Assembly: GCA_009733575.1 (NCBI GenBank)
Contig: ML769384.1
Coordinates: 623,257-687,256 of the forward strand
Reading direction: 5' to 3'
Length of the DNA stretch: 64,000 nucleotides
From: Gymnopus androsaceus JB14
Lineage: Eukaryota; Basidiomycota; Agaricomycetes; Agaricales; Omphalotaceae
Shown here: piece after piece, positions 56,621 to 64,000 of the stretch
Layout: each line of letters starts with the position of its first letter
How positions within the stretch are numbered: position 1 is the stretch's first letter
Program-made: the position numbers and the translations under genes
The notes under the pieces: generated by a model
Told to the model about the DNA's origin: nothing
What the model saw: the letters and a program-made list of their open reading frames with translations, nothing else
The model's database searches: none

Positions 56621-57750
56621 ATGTCCTCTCTGCGTTCGATGAACCACAGACGTCGTTCACAATCCGCCTCTACTTCAAGCCATCGAGATTCATGGCGTGG
56701 ATCCACAAAAAGAGCATATCCTGCTAGCTCTGGTACAGCAGATTTTTCCAGTCTTAAATGGGACGTGGAATCCTGGCGCTCAAAAAGACGTAGGAGAGAT
56801 GGCTCAGTGAGTCCTTTTTTAATTGTCTGATCACGGTAATCTGACTGAATCTTACCTCTTAGGCTGGAACAAGCTCAGATGACGATGGTGCAGCACCAGC
56901 TTTCTCAAGAAGTAACAGCAGACAATCACCAAAACCCGCTTTCGCTACATCCGCTGCAGAATTTGACCTCTTTCCTCACAAGGAACCAGCTCGAATACGC
57001 CACTCGATGTACAACCCTAGTGGCCATAACGAATCTCCCTCCTACGCTGAGCTCGCTCGAATTCGGTCGAATGCTTTCTGGGAGCTCAGGAGAAGTGTTG
57101 CAGAAAACGGCGAAGGTTTTGTGCGTCGCATGCGCGACTACGAGCAGTCTCGAGCGAGATCTGATGCGTTTTCCAAAGTGAAAGATGCTCAGAAACGAGG
57201 CAGAAAACGATCTTCCCTTCTTTCGACGTCTCGAAAGACAGCCATAGAATCAGATGATGAGGATGAAATCCAGATATTTTCTGGTCACTTATCGGAAACT
57301 TTCCTATCCCGAAATCCTCGTTCTGCGAGTAGATCTCCCAGGCCAGCCTCCCCGGAATTTATGGACGAGGATCCTTTGCCAACCGATCGATGTTCATCCT
57401 CTGCCTCTCTTTACATGTCTGACTCTTCATCGGACCCGCTTTCCGTATACTCGTCCAACTTGACTCAATCCACATTTCCCCCTGCTCAGCATCCAAACAT
57501 AACACCATCACTATCACATTCCACCTCTTCTACGAACTCGTCCATCGTCTCTCTTCCCTTGCCTCCGACTGCTTCCAGTTCCAGCGAGAGTTATTCGACA
57601 TATACTTCTCGATCTGAGAAGGCTCTCGCCGCTCTGAGCCTCGCAATGGCTAATGGAGCGGGAAGTATCACCGAAGATTACGAAGCTCTTCGTGCCCTAC
57701 AACCCATCCTAGCCATCGATGAAGCCCAAGTTGGAGAAATGTGGCACTGA
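56621..57750 (+). CDS. Ser-rich, probably nuclear protein, unidentified
   Basis: Two exons (56621-56806 and 56864-57750) give about 357 residues. The first is basic and Ser-rich: MSSLRSMNHRRRSQSASTSS and KRRRRDGS. Exon 2 has a short conserved-looking segment SYAELARIRSNAFWELRRSV with VRRMRDYEQSRARSDAFSKV, which looks like an amphipathic pair of helices, then a long Ser/Pro-rich tail and a final helix (EKALAALSLAMANGAGSITE, EALRALQPILAIDEAQVGEM). Nuclear-localisation-like clusters (KRRRR, KRGRKR) suggest a nuclear protein. No known family. Confidence 0.65.
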
Positions 57751-58144
57751 CTTTTCTTGCATTGCACTGTACTGACATTCATGAAAGGGTAACCGTGTAT
57801 TCTAAATCCTCCCCAGTTTCGGAAGTCTTGAAAATATTCTTTTTGCGTATCACACCGAACATACCGAATGATCCAGCATAATTTTATTGGAATTGCTTTT
57901 TATTACTACGCACAAAATGTACAGTATATTCATTTTGACTTCTTTTATGCTCATCCTCCTGGCTTGCTATCAAACATCTGAAGATGCTGAATCAAAATAT
58001 ATCCAGATTCCTGCCTTTGTAGGCTGTAGCATCACTACATACAAATGTGCTATACATTACTGAAATAATATATACTACTGTAAGACTTACTAGACGTTCC
58101 GATACCAGTGAAGAAAATGCCCGTGAAGATGTATCCCATTAAAA
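57751..58144. other. Convergent intergenic region, no gene seen
   Basis: AT-rich 3' flanks of the Ser-rich gene and the J-domain gene. A TACTACTGTAAGACTTACTAG-type stretch near 58075 has no clear role. No RNA gene recognised. Confidence 0.5.
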
Positions 58145-59162
58145 TTAAAGAGCAGAGCCAAGGACCTTTAGAGCCAGCGCACGCAAAATCTAGCAAAAAT
58201 TTGGTGAATGAACAGAGAAGGCATAAACGAATCCAAATACCTCGGCCTGGAGAAGTAAGAAATTCTTAGATTGAGCTTTAAGACTGATTCAAATTCATTC
58301 AACGTACTTTCTGGCTTCCTCCCAACTCGCTAAACACTGCGGCGACACTCTTCCCTTTAGCGTCTCTGATAGACCCGAGACGGTTTCCAGCGAACGCCCC
58401 AAGCATTGCACCCGGAACGTTGGCGACTATGAATCCAACGCCTGAAGAGAACCCTGAGTGTAAAGAAGGAGGTTATTTGGAAAGTTATACCTCCACCGCA
58501 GACAGCCCCAAAGTATCCCCACCACGGAAGCCGTCGTTCGACTTCAGGACGAAGAAGCTATCATTAATTGATCATTAGTTTCAACATCGGTAAGGTCAAT
58601 GGAAAGACACATATACCTCCTCGAATACATCAGTGAACACGCCTTCGGCATCAGGTTGCTGGTTTGCACCCGCACCTGCGCCTGCTCCACCGAACATACC
58701 ACTGAATTGTGAAAAGAAACTCGACGATGACTTGGGGTCCTGTGATCGTTCACTGGACGCTCTGGATGAATGTAACGAGTCATATTCTTTTCTTCTTGTT
58801 GCATCGGAAAGCATGTAGTAGGCATCGGCTACAGCCTGTTTTTTTTGTTACTGACGTAGTCCGCAGTATGACACGGTGAGTAACTTGCCTGAAAGTTTTC
58901 TGTGGCTTTCTTTCTTTCTGCTTGGGAAGCATTGGCTAGACGGTCAGGATGTGTCCTATTTCCATAGATGCGTCAGTTCGAGGTGATTGAGTAGTTGGAG
59001 CAGTAGAAACTGACCTAAGAGACTCCTTCTTGTAAGCTTGACGAACTTCGTCTTGGGTTGCATTCTTGGGGATGTTGAGAATGGCGTAGTAATCTAGAGT
59101 AGATCGTTTGTCAGTTAAGCTGAAGCGTATGTATACTTTTTCATACCTGGAAATTGAGACAT
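58145..59162 (-). CDS. J-domain (DnaJ/Hsp40) co-chaperone with a C-terminal glycine-rich membrane-like segment
   Basis: The J-domain reads DYYAILNIPKNATQDEVRQA, YKKESLRTHPDRLANASQAE with the HPD catalytic triplet, and VADAYYMLSDATRRKEYDSL. A Ser/Gly-rich part (FFSQFSGMFGGAGAGAGANQ) follows, then PEVERRLPWWGYFGAVCGGG with IGFIVANVPGAMLGAFAGNR, a glycine-zipper-like hydrophobic segment that may associate with membranes. The last part AVFSELGGSQKAEILRALAL ends KVLGSAL. HPD stimulates Hsp70 ATPase. Eight or so exons, including a 15-nt coding exon at the start (59162-59147) and a 6-nt exon at 58241-58246. The partner Hsp70 and compartment are not known. Confidence 0.85.
58241..58246 (-). other. 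6-nt microexon of the J-domain gene
   Basis: GCCGAG (coding AE) lies between a CCAG acceptor and a GTATTTGG donor. Skipping it would still leave the frame open, but including it gives SQKAEILRALALKVLG, the family pattern. Inferred from splice consensus and frame only. Confidence 0.5.
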
Positions 59163-59359
59163 ACTGAGGTTGGGAGGAACTTCGAAAGAAGCGCCGGCCC
59201 TTATACTAATAGCACCGCCGCCACTCTACGTCATAGTGTGCTAATGATCCTCCTCAATATTCAGTACTCATTGATTATTTATTGGTCTGAGGTAAGTACA
59301 CAAATTGTATTTTTATACATGAGTATGCACAGGGTTACATTGAGCCATCGGCTTGTTTT

Positions 59360-62011
59360 CTAAACATTGTCGGACGGGGTAAATGAAGGCGGTGGTCTGG
59401 GTCTTTCAAATGCACCAGGCGCTTGAATCCCATCCAAAGATGACCGCCTGGGCTCACTTATTACAAGCCGAGGGTTGGATGGTAGTGCTAGCCGTCCCCG
59501 GGCAGGTTTACGAGGCCCTAAGGGAGCGATGGACGAGCCCCTTGCCCCTCCAGCTAACGGCGAAGAAGTAGTAGGAGAGGTTACATTTCCTAGGAAGAAA
59601 GGTCGAAGCTGTGGGTACGATGGCGAATCATGAGGAGGTGCGGCATCTTCGGGAGCAAGTTGATCTTCACGAAAAGTTGGTATCGCAGGAGTATCCAGTT
59701 TCTTGGGACTTTCTACTTCCGACTCGGACTCTATGTCGGCCAGACCAGGTCCTGAAGATGAAGGAAGGCGTAGGGGTGATTGAAAAGGGGATGTAGCTTC
59801 CAAGGGCCTCATCGATGACACTGATGAAGGTTTAGTCAAATCTAATAAGATACAGTGCTTGTTATTCAGACATTCTAAGCAGAAGGTTTTACTAAGCTCA
59901 CCTCCGATGAAAGATGTAACATCGTACTGTGTAGCATTTGAGCCGACGTATCTACCTGGCACTGGACGCGTTGGTGTTCCTGGAAGAGAGGGCACATCCA
60001 ATGAACCATTATCGAAAGAAGTGGGAACGTCCCAACGAGACTGGCGCTTCCCTCGCACCGTAGCATAGGATGCGCGGTAGGATGTTCGGGGCTCCAATTC
60101 AGGAGGATCAGGAAATATAGAGAGCGAAAATTCGCTGCGAGCCGAGGAGGAAGTAACAGTGCTGACAGTGCGATTATTGCTAGAGCTCGTTGTCGCAGGA
60201 GGCGCCAAGTCTACAGGCTTATTTTCTGTTTGAATATCCTCGAACGTTGTAGGCGGGGAGAATAATCGTAATGCTGCAATGCTCCTATCAAGCTCGGCCT
60301 GCTGTTGAATAAGCTCGTCGAAAGAAGATACACTGGTACCGCGGGGAGGCGGACGAAGCAATGAACCAGTGGATAGCCTCCGTTGGTTAACAATACCATC
60401 CAGTCCATAAACTGGAGACTCTGTTCCGGAACTCTTAAACGACCCTACGTCGTTTGCCATGAAAGGAGGATTTGGGAAAGACATGCGCGAGTCACGATCC
60501 ATTCCATAATAGAACAATGAAACGCCAGTCGAAGGTCGGCTGGTCATTTCGGGTGACGTTTCCATTTTATCTGGAAGTAGAAGAGAGGATGTATTCGCAC
60601 GCAGAAGAGGAGGCGATGCCCTAGAATTAAGCAAATTTGGGACGGCAAGCTCTGGCTTCGGGGATGACGGTACCAGAATACTTTGCTGTCCCAAATCCTG
60701 AGTTAACTGGCGACTAGGTTCCGCTGCTATGGCTTGTGTTTGCGTTAGCTGCGTAGTCTGAGGTTCTGCCGGACCAAGTGCTAATTCCACATCTTCCGAC
60801 CTTTGCTGATACGGTGCGCGAGACTGTCCTCGAGGGGCAAATATCCAGGATGAAACCCGCGAAACTGTCGACAGTCTATTCTCGCTGGGCATGCCCACCG
60901 GAGATACCACTGTCGGCAGCTGGAGATCCCCAGCTTTTTCATCGCCCATGTATGGTGTATCTATACTGCTCCTAGGCCGGCTGGGTCTGACTGGAATTTT
61001 GTAGAAAGAGACGATAAGCAGGAAAATGATCAGTGTGTAAACCTCCAGTGCTTGCAGAAATCGACCAAGAGCTATTTCGGAAAATCGGACTATTCGGAAT
61101 GAGCAATGGAACGAGAAACAATATAGAGCTGCACTTACAATAAACCAGCTCTCCGATACCAAGGGCAAGATTAATCAACAGTGTGATCAAAGGGGCACCA
61201 TAATACCGGAAAGGTTTCCACCAAGGAGAATCTGGCGATAGGAAAATATTTAGAAACACTTTCAGTATGAGCAGAGCAGAGACCAGAATTTCGATGGTAG
61301 ATTCGACCATGTACAGGGTACCGTAATGCCTCACTGCGATTCTCCAAATGATTTGAAGGATTGGTATGGATAATGTGGCGGTTAGAATCAACCACTTCAA
61401 GACATAGCCAAGATATCCCCATCGCTCCCACCGAGCACTATGAGAATCTGTCGCATAGTATGTGTAGTTTTTGGGATCATTCAAGTTCGTAGTGGGAGGC
61501 GGCTCCCCTCGGGGACGTTCAGCCACAAAGGCCCAAAAGAACAAGAATCTGAACCCTACGGCGATGGAGAGACCGACTTCCCGGGTGTTGATCAGGGCTG
61601 TAATCCCTTGGGTTATGCCTGTATTCAGGTCTATTTCTGCAGGTCCACGAGCAAGTATTTGCGCCAGGTCTAGCACAGCGGCGCCAAAGCTAAATAAAGC
61701 AGTGGAATAAAGATAGATGGAAAGACTGCGAAACCCATCATAATGAGAACGAGGAGTGTTTGCATGTATACAAAGTACTGAACGCACAGAGTTACGCGTT
61801 TCATAACGAGCATGAAAGCAAAGAATGCAAAGGCCACCAGTCCAACGCAAAAGAAGGGTATGTCTGCCAGGATTTCTTCGAGCTAAGCATAACAGAGCGT
61901 CAATTTCAAGTTATCATATGAGGAAGTCGAACTACGCACCGCGACATCACTAGTGAGCTCCAGAGTAGCGCTGGCTCTGGGAACAAGAGCTTCAGTCGCA
62001 GAAGCAGACAT
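59360..62011 (-). CDS. Multi-spanning membrane protein with a long disordered C-terminus, unidentified
   Basis: The N-terminal half has about seven hydrophobic segments: IPFFCVGLVAFAFFAFMLVM, LYSTALFSFGAAVLDLAQIL, VGLSIAVGFRFLFFWAFVAE, YVLKWLILTATLSIPILQII, ILVSALLILKVFLNIFLSPD, APLITLLINLALGIGELVYC and LEVYTLIIFLLIVSFYKIPV. The C-terminal ~500 residues are Ser/Pro-rich and disordered (SSIDTPYMGDEKAGDLQLPT, SRFLPR-like runs absent). The layout (7 TM plus long tail) is like orphan fungal receptors, but no signature was found. ATG 62011 (MSASATEALVPRASATLEL) is chosen over an in-frame ATG at 62131 because it follows the region of weaker coding composition. Confidence 0.65.
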
Positions 62012-62515
62012 GCTCAAACCTCGGCCACGTAACGGCCAGAGGGAAATATCGACGAAAACCAATGGGTTGAATCCAGTCAACAGTGAAAAGAGACTTGACT
62101 CGCAAACCAATGAAAGACGAAAAGAGGGCAAGGGGAAAAGAACGACGATCTGCTCCAGCTGAGGAGCTCAGCTAGCTTCGAATCCCCCTCTTGAATACCC
62201 CAGAGAGTAAGGAAAAAGAAGGAAACAGGCACTGTATTCAGGTGCTTGACAACACAAAATCATAATATCAAGAAATCTGATGAATTCAAATTCAATGGTA
62301 GGAAAAATCTTTGAACAATCTAATCATCATTAATTATACAGAGTACCAGATACAGACAGGAACACGAGACGAGCTAATAAGACATCGTGGCGTCCGTTGC
62401 TACTCATCATGATTTTTATACACAAAGTAGATCAAAGCACAAAAGTCCCAAACATCCGAAGGCAAAAGCTACCAGCAGTTCTGAAACAACCATCCACGTA
62501 GATCATCTCTCAGGA
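62012..62515. other. Intergenic between two minus-strand genes
   Basis: About 500 bp: promoter of the polytopic gene and 3' UTR of the LIM gene. No motif beyond AT-rich stretches recognised. Confidence 0.45.
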
Positions 62516-64000
62516 TCAACTCTTATCTCCAGTACCGGTCATCTGGCGGACCAGAAACATACCCCGCCCTTCGTCGACGCTTTTTGACGACCTCATCCCT
62601 ATCACACTCTTCGGACGAGGTCTGAATGACCCAAGCTGTTTGGTGGGACTAAGACTTCGCGTTGGGCTCAGTCCCCCGCCAGTCAGTTGTCTAAGAAGAG
62701 GTGCTGAACCGTCCCCACCGAGACCGGTGAATTGTCGCGCCAAAGTGGTTGTGCCAGTATATTGAGGCGCAATCATCTTTCCCGACGACCCCGTATGCGA
62801 GGGCAAAATTGGTGAACGAGTAGGCGATCCTTGAGATGAAGATGGAAGGAGAAGCTAAGTTGATGATGTCAAGTCACTGTAAGCAGTAAATGTCAATTCA
62901 AGACGTACCCAGCATTCTCGACAGAAAACGCCGCTCTCGCCGTCAGTCTTCGCGGCAGAGTCCAGCTTTTTACCACATCCAGGTTCCCCTTTTTTGCGTT
63001 CGTCCCTGCCTCGAAGAACACCCCTGGTTAATTCCTTCTTGCCTCCGCAAACAAGACAGTTAATATGCCACCGAGTACCCGCTGGTCCCTGTACACTCCG
63101 CTCTCCTTCACTGATACCGAACGATACTTGTGGCACCGCTTTCTTGCAGCCAGGGCATGCATTTACGGTTCCGAATCGAGGCATCGAGGTTGAACTTGAT
63201 GAAGAAGACATCAAAGGAGCACTCGTTGGTGGTCGAGTATATCGTGAGGAAACATAAGTACCCGAGTTGGGAGACGACGGGGACGAAGAGAGAGATGAGA
63301 TGGATTTAGAGGAGGCATGCGTACGACGAACAGGCGGAGGTGTGGCTGGACTGGGAACTTGTCGTACCGTTATCTTCGCAGGGGGCGCACACTAATAAGA
63401 ACGTATAAGTAACATGGTTGTCGAAAGATTTTTGCAAGCTTACATCAATATGACACGGCCCTTTCTCTCCCTTGACGAACGCAGCCTGTCCCTGTACCGA
63501 CTGCTTAAATTCCAACCCGCAGACAGAACAGGTGAAGCAAGCAGTGTGGTAAGTCATAGGTGCCCCAGTCGCATCATCCGGAACGGTGACATATCGACCC
63601 CCTTCACGTACAGAAAATAACTGCTTGTGACATTTTGCACAATTAGTTGAAGGTGATACGACTTGGCCAGTGGTCGACCCAGAAGAACTTGGCCTCGGAA
63701 GATGGCTGGGAGATTTTCCAGAGGCTAGTGCCTTACTGGGAGTAGTCACCGGAGTAGTCTTGACCGATGAGATACTCTTGTGCTTCGGTGTATTATCTGG
63801 AGTATTGAGTTGACTATTCGTCTCTTCAATAATCACATCGTTATAGTCTTCCAGATAATCCGAACGAGCATATCGAGTCCCGAGGCCGCGGCCATATAGC
63901 TTTGCAACCAGAAAAGCATCGTCTAAATCATTTGATTGACGAGGGGGTGAATCAGGACCAGCAGAAGACTGGGTAGCCGAATCAGAGTAGTCTGAGAGCA
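62516..64000 (-). CDS. LIM-domain protein (5' end outside window)
   Basis: The frame is open through the window edge, so the N-terminus is missing. After LGTRYARSDYLEDYNDVIIE and a Ser/Thr-rich segment, a LIM-type zinc module reads CAKCHKQLF, YHTACFTCSVCGLEF and, across an intron, CHIDC. A Ser/Pro/Thr-rich spacer leads to a second module: CPGCKKAVPQVSFG, RWHINCLVCGGKKELTRG, CGKKL and CRECW. The tail is Gly/Ser/Thr-rich with repeats of LxRQxTG (LARQFTGLGGDG, LLRQLTGGGLS, LVRQMTGTGDKS). LIM domains are protein-interaction modules; fungal members act in actin and polarity control. The stop is at 62516. Confidence 0.82.

Noticed and set aside
1..64000. CRISPR arrays, bacterial operons, rRNA or tRNA genes
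   Set aside because: No spaced direct repeats of the right size, no cloverleaf recognised by eye; the gene style is fungal. A tRNA scan was not possible.

Overview
The window is nuclear DNA of a filamentous basidiomycete, most probably an Agaricomycete. Genes are broken by many short GT-AG introns (about 45-70 nt), spacing is tight with both strands coding, and several families are typical of that group: a ubiquitin-like/RING fusion, an F-box/LRR protein, a KRE9/KNH-like Ser/Thr-rich surface protein and a SWI1 with an ARID domain. No rRNA, tRNA or CRISPR was recognised. All gene models were spliced by eye, so the exons are hypotheses wherever no family pattern fixes them.

Region by region. 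0-8.6 kb: end of an unidentified gene, RPB8 (shared RNA polymerase subunit), a degenerate alpha/beta-hydrolase-like gene, a ubiquitin-like/RING gene, MMM1 (ERMES tether) and a tubulin-tyrosine-ligase-like ATP-grasp gene. 8.6-20 kb is the accessory part: two inverted copies of a ~145-bp terminal-inverted-repeat element around a small exon-duplicated gene, a secreted/ER orphan, an unclassified repeat family (R1-R4), a truncated frameshifted pseudogene of the PP4 phosphatase, an atypical kinase-like gene, and then the intact PP4 catalytic gene (PPH3). 20-30 kb: CDK11-like kinase divergent from PPH3, RAP1 (telomere/shelterin), D-2-hydroxyglutarate dehydrogenase, and a CNH+GYF protein. 30-38 kb: F-box remnant, peroxisomal-type acyl-CoA synthetase, secreted alginate-lyase-fold enzyme. 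38-49.5 kb is housekeeping: RAB5, a PPxY arrestin, SWI1, a DUF1764 protein, cyclin H, a KRE9-like protein, a DUF7726 protein and AK6/FAP7. 49.5-64 kb: polytopic membrane proteins, a frameshifted RPC37 (Pol III), two orphan genes, a J-domain protein and a LIM protein cut by the window end.

Functional themes. Transcription machinery is over-represented (RPB8, RPC37, cyclin H, SWI1, CDK11). A kinase (CDK11-like) and a phosphatase (PP4) start 60 bp apart in opposite directions. The most striking sequence signal is a telomere-type repeat, (AACCCC)3 AACCCT on the coding strand, that ends exactly at the proposed start codon of RAP1, the gene for the telomere-binding protein. This suggests, but does not prove, autoregulation. 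The 11.5-19.7 kb block looks like local duplication: PP4 3' sequences and four R repeats lie on both sides of the kinase-like gene.
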